Assembly (NCBI RefSeq): GCF_002835465.1
Contig: NZ_PIZM01000001.1
Location: forward strand, 372,001 to 436,000
Reading direction: 5' to 3'
Source: Psychromonas sp. psych-6C06
GTDB taxonomy: Bacteria > Pseudomonadota > Gammaproteobacteria > Enterobacterales > Psychromonadaceae
Length of the DNA: 64,000 bases
Position numbers and translations under genes: made by a program. Below, in pieces: positions 56,956 to 64,000 of this stretch. Within the stretch, counting starts at the first letter, position 1, and each line of letters opens with the position of its first letter. The notes under the pieces are model-generated. The model did no database searches. It was not told the origin of the DNA and saw nothing but the letters and a program-made list of their open reading frames with translations.

Positions 56956-57669
56956 ATGTCTAAAAAATTAAATATATTATGTGTTGATACCTCTACTGAA
57001 GCTTGCTCAGTTGCCGTACTAAAACAAAATGAGAGTGAATCCATTATTCACGATAGCTTTATGTTTGCCCCCCGTGAGCACACTACTAAGATATTACCTA
57101 CTGTAGAATCAGTGTTAGCAGAAGCTAGTTTATCGATCGCTGAGATCGATGTGGTTGCCTATGGCCGGGGTCCTGGTAGTTTTACCGGAGTGAGAATTGG
57201 CATCAGTATTGCACAAGGTTTAGCATTTGGCATTGAAAAGCCGATGGTCGGTGTGTCTACTTTACAAGCAATGGCGCAACAGGCATACAAAAAAGATGGT
57301 GTTTCAGATGTTTACGCTGCCATTGATGCGCGAATGGGGGAAGTGTATTTTGCACATTATCAATTAATTGGCGAATTAATGACGCTTCAGCGTGAAGAGT
57401 TAGTCATCAAACCAGACGAGCTTTTGGCGCTTAACTTAACAGTTGCTAAAAAATCTGCGCTAGTAGGTACTGGATGGCAAGCATATCCTGTACTTTTAGA
57501 CTATTTTAAGGAAGCAAGTCAATTAGATATTGAGTTTCCCTCTTCACGTTTTATGATGGCGCAAGTGATCGCAGACGTTGAAGCTGGATTAGCAGTACAA
57601 CCAGAATTAGCAGCACCGGTTTATCTGCGTGATAAAGTGACTTGGAAAAAACTACCTGGACGAGAATAA
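56956..57669 (+). CDS. tsaB: tRNA threonylcarbamoyladenosine biosynthesis protein TsaB
   Basis: 237 residues. ASKHA fold: ILCVDTSTEACSVAVL at the start and AYGRGPGSFTGVRIGISIAQGLAFG near 70-95, the TsaB signature. It scaffolds TsaD and TsaE to make t6A at tRNA position 37. yoaA ends 12 bp upstream, so they are cotranscribed; in E. coli the two are also neighbours. Confidence 0.96.
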   Translation: MSKKLNILCVDTSTEACSVAVLKQNESESIIHDSFMFAPREHTTKILPTVESVLAEASLSIAEIDVVAYGRGPGSFTGVRIGISIAQGLAFGIEKPMVGVSTLQAMAQQAYKKDGVSDVYAAIDARMGEVYFAHYQLIGELMTLQREELVIKPDELLALNLTVAKKSALVGTGWQAYPVLLDYFKEASQLDIEFPSSRFMMAQVIADVEAGLAVQPELAAPVYLRDKVTWKKLPGRE

Positions 57670-57705
57670 TAACGCATTTTATTGAATTAACTTTTTGGAA
57701 AGCGG

Positions 57706-58014
57706 ATGGCAATTGTAAATAACACTGGGTTTATTAATAAACCACTTCACACTCATCAGGTAGGTAAGAGCGCAACCAATAAAAATGTTGCTTCTTCGAA
57801 TGTGAGTGAAGTGACGCCTGTCGTTAAAAAAGCCAAAGCTGAACAATTTTCTATGGTGCTTTCAGAAAAACAAAAAGATACTCTGCATCAAAGTTTGGGT
57901 TATGATCAGCCAAGTCCCAAACAACTCGGTGCAGTACATGCGTATATGCAAGTCGCTGCACAAGAGAAACGAGAATCAGTTATGGAAAGCATGAGTTTTC
58001 ATTTTGTCGTGTAA
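57706..58014 (+). CDS. Uncharacterised protein, 102 residues
   Basis: Begins MAIVNNTGFINKPLHTHQVG. A low-complexity Asn/Ser/Val-rich first half, then a more ordered segment QFSMVLSEKQKDTLHQSLGY and KQLGAVHAYMQVAAQEKRES. No signal peptide or membrane segment. I do not recognise a family. GGAAAG is before the ATG. It lies between tsaB (36 bp) and the secreted protein (27 bp) and is likely cotranscribed. Confidence 0.75.
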   Translation: MAIVNNTGFINKPLHTHQVGKSATNKNVASSNVSEVTPVVKKAKAEQFSMVLSEKQKDTLHQSLGYDQPSPKQLGAVHAYMQVAAQEKRESVMESMSFHFVV

Positions 58015-58041
58015 TTAGTTTTTATTATTTAGGCACTTTTT

Positions 58042-58845
58042 ATGTTTCGTCGTTATATAAACCATCTCTGCGTTATTTTATTTATTTCGCTTTGTAGTTC
58101 ACCTCTTTTTAGTCAACCCTACTTGGTCAGCCTTAACGAAGAACAAACTGTCCAGTTAGGTAACCTGATATGGAAAAATGAGGGACAACAAAAATTAGCA
58201 CATTTAACGACCTGGAATGAAAATGAAGATTTTCCTTCGTTAGGTATTGGACATTTTATTTGGTATCCGACTGTGGACAAGGGACCATTTAAAGAACAGT
58301 TTCCACAACTCCTAACGTTCATGAATGAAAATGGTGTTGAACTTCCAACTTGGTTAACTCAAACCTCAACAGCGCCTTGGTCATCTCGCGAAGCTTTTTA
58401 TGAAGCGTTTGATGGGCCACAGCTTACTGAACTACGTCAATTTTTAAGCGAACAACTAGCCCTACAAACACGCTTTATTATTTTACGTCTTGAGAAAGCG
58501 ATACCGATTATTCTTGACAATAGCACTGCGCTTGAACAACTGGTGATCAAGCAGCAACTTACACAACTTTCGACACCTGAAGGTATCTTTACGTTACTTG
58601 ATTATGTGAACTTTAAAGGTGAGGGAATCAATCTAAGTGAGCGTTATCAAGGACATGGCTGGGGGCTAAAGCAAGTATTACTCGCGATGCCAATCAACTA
58701 TGAAAATCCACTACGTAGTTTTGGCTTTGCTGCTGATGAAGTACTGACACGACGAGTTAAAAATGCACCTCGTGATGAACTGCGTTGGTTGAAAGGGTGG
58801 CGTGTGCGCGTCCATGCTTATCAAAATATTAAAGTCACACGTTAA
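58042..58845 (+). CDS. Secreted protein, possibly lysozyme-like fold
   Basis: 267 residues with a signal peptide (cleavage after LFS near 24). The mature part has LGNLIWKNEGQQKLAHLTTW, then DFPSLGIGHFIWYP, and much later YVNFKGEGIN..RYQGHGWGLKQVL. A Glu after a hydrophobic helix followed by a G-x-GH hairpin recalls phage-type lysozymes, but this is pattern-level inference only. Conserved in other marine gammaproteobacteria in my memory; no named function. Confidence 0.7.
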   Translation: MFRRYINHLCVILFISLCSSPLFSQPYLVSLNEEQTVQLGNLIWKNEGQQKLAHLTTWNENEDFPSLGIGHFIWYPTVDKGPFKEQFPQLLTFMNENGVELPTWLTQTSTAPWSSREAFYEAFDGPQLTELRQFLSEQLALQTRFIILRLEKAIPIILDNSTALEQLVIKQQLTQLSTPEGIFTLLDYVNFKGEGINLSERYQGHGWGLKQVLLAMPINYENPLRSFGFAADEVLTRRVKNAPRDELRWLKGWRVRVHAYQNIKVTR

Positions 58846-58938
58846 GTCACTATAAAAATAACTTATCCATTTTAATTATTTATCGGTACAATAGCGTACT
58901 TGTTATTTGTTAACTCACTTATTTTAAAGGTCATTATT

Positions 58939-59949
58939 ATGTTGTATCGCATTATGCGCAGTTTCTTATTTATGTTAAACCCTGAAAAAGCACATGATCT
59001 TTCGATCAAGCAACTAAAAATGACTCATGGCACCATCTTAGATCTTTTTTATCGTCAAAAAGTGCATCAACGTCCTGTTGAAGTAATGGGGATAACATTT
59101 CCAAATTCCTTAGGGCTTGCTGCTGGTTTAGATAAAGATGGTGAATGTATTGATGCCTTTGGTGCGATGGGGTTTGGTCATATCGAAATAGGTACTGTAA
59201 CGCCTGTGGGCCAACCTGGTAATGAATCTCCTCGTTTATTCAGAGTACTTGAATCTGAAGGTATTATTAATCGCATGGGGTTTAATAACCATGGGGTAGA
59301 TAACCTTATCAATAATGTTAAGCAAAGTAATTTTAAAGGTGTTATCGGTATTAACATTGGTAAAAATTTTTCTACACCAGTAGAAGAGGGCAAAAATGAC
59401 TACCTATTGTGTATGGATAAAGTCTATGATTATGCAGGATATATTGCGGTTAATATCTCCTCTCCAAATACTCCAGGGCTTCGCTCTTTACAGTATGGTG
59501 AAGCATTAGATGATCTATTGTCTACCTTGAAAACACGTCAGGCGGAGCTGAACAAAAAACACGAAAAGTATGTTCCAATAGCATTAAAAGTAGCGCCTGA
59601 TTTGAGTGATGAAGAGATTGAGTCAATTGCAAACTCTTTACTTAAATATAAGATAGATGGGTTAATTGCGACTAATACTACTCTAGACAGAAGCATGATA
59701 AAAGGAATGTCACATGCCTCGGAAGCGGGTGGCTTAAGTGGGCGCCCTGTGCAAAGCAAAAGTACGCTAGTCATTAAAAAGTTTGCATCGCACTTGAAAG
59801 GCGAAATTCCTATTATTGGTGTGGGTGGCATTGACAGTGTTATTGCGGCCAAAGAGAAAATAGATGCAGGCGCAAGTTTAGTGCAAATCTATAGTGGTTT
59901 TATTTACCAAGGGCCACCATTAGTAAAACAAATAGTGAACAATATTTGA
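58939..59949 (+). CDS. pyrD: Dihydroorotate dehydrogenase (quinone), class 2
   Basis: 336 residues from ATG 58939, the same length as E. coli; AAAGG is eight bases upstream. An in-frame start at 58900 would add 13 odd residues. TIM barrel with [54 protein letters not shown], the catalytic Ser in [11 protein letters not shown] and the C-terminal [18 protein letters not shown]. Fourth step of pyrimidine synthesis, attached to the inner membrane through its N-terminus. zapC follows. Confidence 0.97.
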   Translation: MLYRIMRSFLFMLNPEKAHDLSIKQLKMTHGTILDLFYRQKVHQRPVEVMGITFPNSLGLAAGLDKDGECIDAFGAMGFGHIEIGTVTPVGQPGNESPRLFRVLESEGIINRMGFNNHGVDNLINNVKQSNFKGVIGINIGKNFSTPVEEGKNDYLLCMDKVYDYAGYIAVNISSPNTPGLRSLQYGEALDDLLSTLKTRQAELNKKHEKYVPIALKVAPDLSDEEIESIANSLLKYKIDGLIATNTTLDRSMIKGMSHASEAGGLSGRPVQSKSTLVIKKFASHLKGEIPIIGVGGIDSVIAAKEKIDAGASLVQIYSGFIYQGPPLVKQIVNNI

Positions 59950-60004
59950 TTAAATACTGTTCAAGGTTTAGTATTTAAGATCTGCAAATTACATCGGGTG
60001 AAGT

Positions 60005-60559
60005 ATGGATTTTATACCAAAGTCGAACTGGCAATGGATTTTTGATCATCAAAGATCGCAATTAACATTACAAATGGATGATTATGTTATCGATATCATC
60101 TATAAAAGTAGTATGCTCGTTTTACCCGATGCTCAACCTATCCCGTTCACAGTTGAAGATGTAGCACGTTATACACAACTCTTTGAAAGTGATGCGTTAA
60201 AAGATTACCAACCTGAATATGCCTGTAAAATAATCTTACATATATTAGCTGTTGAGTTATTTCATAAGCCAATCATGCCTAAGAGCTGGTTATTTACCAG
60301 TACTGATAAACCAGCTGTAGACGATTTAGATCTCATGACCCACGTGACGCTGACTGCAAAAGGTGAGCATGAATCTGGGCATTATCTAGTTTTAGAAGAT
60401 GAACAAGATTTTGTGCTTTGTATGTTATTAGATCATATTCACCAAATAAGCCCACGAAAGTCCTTGCCTCAATTTCAAATTGTTAAGGTAACCAGTGATA
60501 AGCTTACCCTAATTAAAAGCAGTACAGACAATAGCTGGCAATCTTTTCAAATAGCGTGA
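60005..60559 (+). CDS. zapC: Cell division protein ZapC
   Basis: 184 residues (E. coli 180). Starts MDFIPKSNWQWIFDHQRSQL, with LVLPDAQPIPFTVEDVARY and the conserved IMPKSWLF matching E. coli QMPKSWHF. It bundles FtsZ filaments at mid-cell. Identity to E. coli is limited, but its place directly after pyrD, as in E. coli, supports the call. Confidence 0.85.
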   Translation: MDFIPKSNWQWIFDHQRSQLTLQMDDYVIDIIYKSSMLVLPDAQPIPFTVEDVARYTQLFESDALKDYQPEYACKIILHILAVELFHKPIMPKSWLFTSTDKPAVDDLDLMTHVTLTAKGEHESGHYLVLEDEQDFVLCMLLDHIHQISPRKSLPQFQIVKVTSDKLTLIKSSTDNSWQSFQIA

Positions 60560-60786
60560 GATCTCATTTAACAGCAATAGTCATCTAATCTACAATGATT
60601 CTTTACCTGCATAAAAATTCATTTCGATAACTATATAATGCATATAAATTAACTAATATTGAATTTGTAGTCATACTTTGATTTTTTATAAGTTATTTAT
60701 TGGTAAATATTCACTTTTCATATGCTTGAACTACTCCTTTAAATTATCTATAAAGAAGCACATTTCTATTAAATTAAAGGTTTTAA

Positions 60787-62172
60787 ATGAATACTGAAAC
60801 ACATGTATCCAATCGCTGGTCTAACAAGTACGCATATATTTTAGCTGCAACGGGAGCAGCTGTTGGACTGGGTAATCTATGGAAGTTCCCATACATAATG
60901 GGCGAGAATGGCGGTGGTGCTTTTGTTTTAGTTTACCTACTGTGTATCCTTTTCATTGGTATTCCTGTAATGATGGCTGAAGTTGCTATTGGTAAGCGTG
61001 GACGCTCGACACCTGCTAATGCAGCATCAATGGTTGCTAAAGAATCCGGACAATCTTCACATTGGTCAATCATTGGTTCAATGGGGGTTTTAGCTGGTTT
61101 CTTAATTTTAAGTTTTTATGTTGTTATTGCTGGTTGGGCTGTTGCTTACGTATTTTATGGGGCGTCTGGCGAGTTTAGCGCTGCTGCTGCAGATGCAAGC
61201 ACACATGCTGATACTATCGGAAGTATTTTTGGTAATTTAGTTAGTAGCGTACCTCATCTTCTTATCTACACAACATTAATTGTAGTCGCTGTTGTATATG
61301 TATTGTCGAAAGGCGTAAAAGACGGCCTTGAAACTGCGGTTACCTACTTAATGCCAGCAATGTTTGTATTATTGGTGGCAATCATGATCTATTCTGCAAT
61401 CGTAGGTGATTTTGCTGCTGCTTTTGGGTTTATGTTTAACATTGATTTCTCAAAACTGACTATCGAGGGTGTATTAGTGGCACTTGGTCACGCTTTCTTC
61501 ACCTTAAGCCTAGCGTCAGGTATTATGATGGTTTACGGTGCTTATTTGCCGAAAGATGTTTCAATCGCTAAAACTTCTATTATGATTGCAATTGCTGATA
61601 CGGTTGTTGCACTGATTGCAGGACTTGCTATCTATCCAATTGTATTTGCTCATGGCTTAGAGCCAAGTGCAGGTCCTGGTTTATTATTCCAAGCATTGCC
61701 TATCGCTTTTGGTTCAATGCCAATGGGTGATGTTGTAGGTACACTATTCTTCGTAATGGTTGTATTTGCTGCCTTTACATCTGCTATTGCACTACTTGAA
61801 TCAGCTGCTGCTTACCTTGTAGAGCGCCAAGGTCTATCACGTGGTAAAGCTGCCGTGGTTGCTGGTCTAGGTATTTGGTTATTAAGTCTATTAACCATCT
61901 TCTCTCTTTCTGGTGAGTCATGGACTTTATTAGCATTCATGGGTGAAGGTAAAACAATCTTTGATGGTTTAGATTACCTAACTGCGAATATACTATTACC
62001 ACTTGGCGGTTTATTAATTTCAGTGTTTGTCGGCTGGTTTATGAAAGATGAAATCGTTAAAGAAGAGTTTAATATCTCTGAAGGTCAGTACAAACTGATC
62101 ATGGTGTTATTACGCTTTGTTGCACCAATCGCAATTATCTTTGTATTTATTAATGCGATTGGTTTGTTCTAA
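60787..62172 (+). CDS. Sodium-dependent transporter of the neurotransmitter:sodium symporter family
   Basis: 461 residues, about 11-12 membrane segments. NRWSNKYAYILAATGAAVGL and GNLWKFPYIMGENGGGAFVL form helix 1 with the Na+ and substrate sites (LeuT NAVGLGNFLRFP); LYLVERQGLSR and LVIALLES-like motifs follow. A likely amino-acid or related solute symporter with sodium, which fits a marine habitat; substrate unknown. Followed by a terminator; preceded by 227 bp of AT-rich sequence without a gene. Confidence 0.93.
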   Translation: MNTETHVSNRWSNKYAYILAATGAAVGLGNLWKFPYIMGENGGGAFVLVYLLCILFIGIPVMMAEVAIGKRGRSTPANAASMVAKESGQSSHWSIIGSMGVLAGFLILSFYVVIAGWAVAYVFYGASGEFSAAAADASTHADTIGSIFGNLVSSVPHLLIYTTLIVVAVVYVLSKGVKDGLETAVTYLMPAMFVLLVAIMIYSAIVGDFAAAFGFMFNIDFSKLTIEGVLVALGHAFFTLSLASGIMMVYGAYLPKDVSIAKTSIMIAIADTVVALIAGLAIYPIVFAHGLEPSAGPGLLFQALPIAFGSMPMGDVVGTLFFVMVVFAAFTSAIALLESAAAYLVERQGLSRGKAAVVAGLGIWLLSLLTIFSLSGESWTLLAFMGEGKTIFDGLDYLTANILLPLGGLLISVFVGWFMKDEIVKEEFNISEGQYKLIMVLLRFVAPIAIIFVFINAIGLF

Positions 62173-62197
62173 AACAACCTTCCGTATTAACAGATTA

Positions 62198-62231
62198 AAA
62201 ACCGTTAAGTGAAAGCTTAACGGTTTTTTTA
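62198..62231 (+). terminator. Terminator after the NSS transporter
   Basis: Twelve-base stem AAAACCGTTAAG / CTTAACGGTTTT with a six-base loop, followed by TTT. Confidence 0.92.
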
Positions 62232-62240
62232 TACCAGCAT

Positions 62241-62267
62241 AAAAAAAGCAACTCAATGAGTTGCTTT
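62241..62267 (-). terminator. Terminator facing rlmG
   Basis: Ten-base stem AAAGCAACTC / GAGTTGCTTT, loop AAT; on the minus strand it is followed by a T-run (A-run 62241-62247 on the plus strand). Repeat family A lies between it and the rlmG stop codon. Confidence 0.8.
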
Positions 62268-62291
62268 AACTAGCTAAATAGCTCAGCTACT

Positions 62292-62453
62292 TATACCAAA
62301 TCCACTAAATAACTGATCAACCTTACTGGTTAAAAGAAGCTATTTCAGCGTTAATAATACCGTAAAGGGAACAACCATTTGCATCAATTTTCGCCTTGAA
62401 CTAACTCGTTTTTCCTGCGTAATATTTGATCACTGTATTAGCGGAATTGGTAT
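62292..62453 (-). repeat. Dispersed repeat family A, near-complete copy (inverted)
   Basis: Reverse complement of the copy at 41215-41374. Ends ATACCAAATCCACTAAATAACTGATCAA and, inverted, ATACCAATTCCGCTAATACAGTGATCAA form imperfect inverted repeats of about 28 bp. It sits in the 3' untranslated region of rlmG, ahead of its terminator. No open frame. Confidence 0.88.
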
Positions 62454-62483
62454 GATTTCGTTTGGTATTAATCTCGCATTGAA

Positions 62484-63632
62484 CTAATCCATTTTGACTG
62501 CACGTAAGATAACAAACTTTTTGTTTTCAGTGACTAATTCGCAATTACCAAAGATTCGCTCAAGCTTATCTTGATAATCAAGGTGGCGGTTACCTACGAT
62601 CACTAATTCTCCATTGTCCTGTAGGCAGAAATGCGCATCATTAAACATGCTCCAAGCGATATGGTCTGTGATCACTTGCTGCTGATGAAATGGAGGGTTA
62701 CAAAGAATTAAATCGTAGCTACGTGGTTTAAAGCCAACTAAGCCATTATTAACAACGAAGCGAGCTGTGTCACTTTGCTCTTCTTCAAAGTTTTTAATCA
62801 CGTTGATACGCGCAGAATCAACCGCCATGTAAGACTCATCAATAAAAGTAACCTGTGCATCGGAATAGGTTTCCATTGCACTCATACCAACAACACCGTT
62901 ACCACAGCCTAAATCGACAATTTTTTCAAATTCACCATCGGGCAGGTTATCCATTAGATAACGACCACCGATATCTAAATGATTGCGTGAGAATACGTTG
63001 GCATGGTTATGAATTTTCCATTGCTGTTTTTCAACCTCCCAAGTGGTTGCAATTTCATCTTCTGGCACGTTTTGGCGTTCTACAAGGCTAAAGATAAGGC
63101 GAGACTTTTTCTTAGCAAGTGATGTTTTTGTACTACCGATATACTTTTCAAAAAGATCCAATGTTGAGTTGTGGATCATATTAACTTTGCCTGCAGCTAC
63201 AATGATTGTATCTGGTGCAACAACTGTGCGTAATTGCTGTAGTAAGTACTCAAGGTAAGCATTTGTTTTAGGTACTTTAATCAGTACAATTTTAACATTT
63301 TCGGGAAATGTTTGCAGACAGTCTTGAAGGAGAATATTTTCCGTGGCACAGTTATTACGTTGCATATTAAGTTTGATAGAGCTTAACGAAATATAAGAGT
63401 CGGTAACGGTAGTGCGTTTGTAGTCTTGAAAGAAACAGCTTAATGCACCAAAACCATCATTGATAATCAATAATTGTCCATCTTCACCTAATTGTTTTTG
63501 TAGTTCATTTTCAGTGAAATGATTAATCAGGTATTCATCTGCAGAATCCCATGCTTGGAGTGTCTCTTTTTTATGTCTTGGGTGACGATGCAAAACTAAA
63601 TTTTGCTCTGCAATCGTTAATAGTTCGTTCAT
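62484..63632 (-). CDS. rlmG: 23S rRNA (guanine1835-N2)-methyltransferase RlmG
   Basis: 382 residues (E. coli 378). Two Rossmann-like halves: the degenerate N-terminal half (LLIINDGFGALSCFF) and the active C-terminal half with VDLGCGNGVVGM, FIDESYMAVDSARINV and the catalytic LCNPPFHQQQVI. NHANVFSRNHLDIGGR is also typical. It methylates G1835 of 23S rRNA with AdoMet. The stop codon is followed by sequence related to repeat family A. Confidence 0.96.
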   Translation of the reverse strand: MNELLTIAEQNLVLHRHPRHKKETLQAWDSADEYLINHFTENELQKQLGEDGQLLIINDGFGALSCFFQDYKRTTVTDSYISLSSIKLNMQRNNCATENILLQDCLQTFPENVKIVLIKVPKTNAYLEYLLQQLRTVVAPDTIIVAAGKVNMIHNSTLDLFEKYIGSTKTSLAKKKSRLIFSLVERQNVPEDEIATTWEVEKQQWKIHNHANVFSRNHLDIGGRYLMDNLPDGEFEKIVDLGCGNGVVGMSAMETYSDAQVTFIDESYMAVDSARINVIKNFEEEQSDTARFVVNNGLVGFKPRSYDLILCNPPFHQQQVITDHIAWSMFNDAHFCLQDNGELVIVGNRHLDYQDKLERIFGNCELVTENKKFVILRAVKMD

Positions 63633-63742
63633 AGAATTTGCCTAAAATTAGGGGTAAGAAGGGTAATAGAGTATTTTAGCTTGCTTCATGTTATTAGGTA
63701 AGTAATATCTTTCACTATATGGTTTTAATTCTGGAGTGTTGT

Positions 63743-64000
63743 GTGTCGTTATTTTATAAAAGCATATCTTTGTTGATAATAGTTGGTTTATTTGGCTGTG
63801 ATGATAATCGTTTTACTGAAGTTATCGATGATAACTGGATTAAAGAGCCTGAAGTTTGTGAAGAAGACAGTACTGCTGTCAGCTTCAAAAAAGTGGCCTA
63901 TTGGACACCTGATGAGACCGATAACATTGAGCTCATCAGGTTTAATGCGCTAACACATGTTAATTATACACATATTGCATTTAATGCTGATGGGACATTA
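63743..64000 (+). CDS. Lipoprotein with GH18 (chitinase-like) start, partial (3' end outside window)
   Basis: GTG at 63743 with GGAG (63733-63736) six bases upstream; open to the window end (86 codons). Signal peptide with a lipobox (VGLFGC, Cys at residue 19), a short acidic linker, then FKKVAYWTPDE and ALTHVNYTHIAFNADGTL, which match the opening strands of glycoside hydrolase family 18. The catalytic DxxDxDxE would lie beyond the window. Predicted chitin- or peptidoglycan-related lipoprotein, uncertain. Confidence 0.7.
   Translation, partial: MSLFYKSISLLIIVGLFGCDDNRFTEVIDDNWIKEPEVCEEDSTAVSFKKVAYWTPDETDNIELIRFNALTHVNYTHIAFNADGTL

Overview
The window is a 64 kb piece of a chromosome from a low-GC marine gammaproteobacterium. 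Gene content and gene order (iscRSUA-hscBA-fdx, a contiguous recCBD, tig-clpPX-lon-hupB-ppiD, a complete hisGDCBHAFI operon, pyrD-zapC, a GlyGly-CTERM DUF3466 protein) resemble the Psychromonas / Vibrionales / Alteromonadales group. Psychromonas is my best guess, but it is an inference without a database search. Almost all of the window is core genome: I see no prophage, integron, CRISPR array, transposase gene, rRNA or tRNA. A gene is cut at each end: an EAL-domain protein on the left and a GH18-like lipoprotein on the right.

Layout. 1-2.8 kb: EAL phosphodiesterase end, xthA, a TIGR02647-type gene and suhB. 3-10 kb: trmJ and the housekeeping Fe-S assembly operon iscR-S-U-A-hscB-hscA-fdx, driven by a promoter with two IscR type-1 operators; iscX lies 420 bp away behind a terminator. 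10-19.3 kb: pepB, rlmKL, a glutaredoxin-like gene, uup, a surface DUF3466 protein and a Pho-box-controlled pstS. 19.3-28.5 kb: recC-recB-recD with overlapping or abutting ends. 28.5-32 kb: PPOX flavoprotein, ybaK, marC, a small orphan gene, a VOC protein and an orphan LytS-like kinase. 32.6-41 kb: tig, clpP, clpX, lon (with a sigma-32-like promoter), hupB and ppiD, which together form a protein quality-control block. 41.6-45.2 kb: an orphan gene, ppiC, sfsA, a TraF-like outer-membrane protein and an ICMT-family gene. 45.2-52.7 kb: the whole histidine operon on the minus strand, preceded by a leader peptide with four His codons and an attenuator. 52.7-64 kb: DUF2986, add, a small orphan gene, ygbA-like, yoaA, tsaB, an orphan gene, a possible muramidase-fold secreted protein, pyrD, zapC, an NSS symporter, rlmG and the GH18-like lipoprotein.

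The least expected content is between the genes. A roughly 160 bp non-coding repeat with imperfect inverted ends (ATACCAAWTCCRCTAA...) occurs as two near-complete copies about 21 kb apart in opposite orientations (41.2 and 62.3 kb), as two decayed copies (11.5 and 41.4 kb), and as a lone end immediately upstream of iscX. A second family, about 105 bp long, occurs at 44.6 and 54.2 kb. Both look like MITE-type or other small non-autonomous repeats, and they account for several of the long gene-free gaps. No wholly new multi-gene system is evident. The best leads are these repeats, the isc-operon variations, the his attenuator, and a few small or orphan genes.
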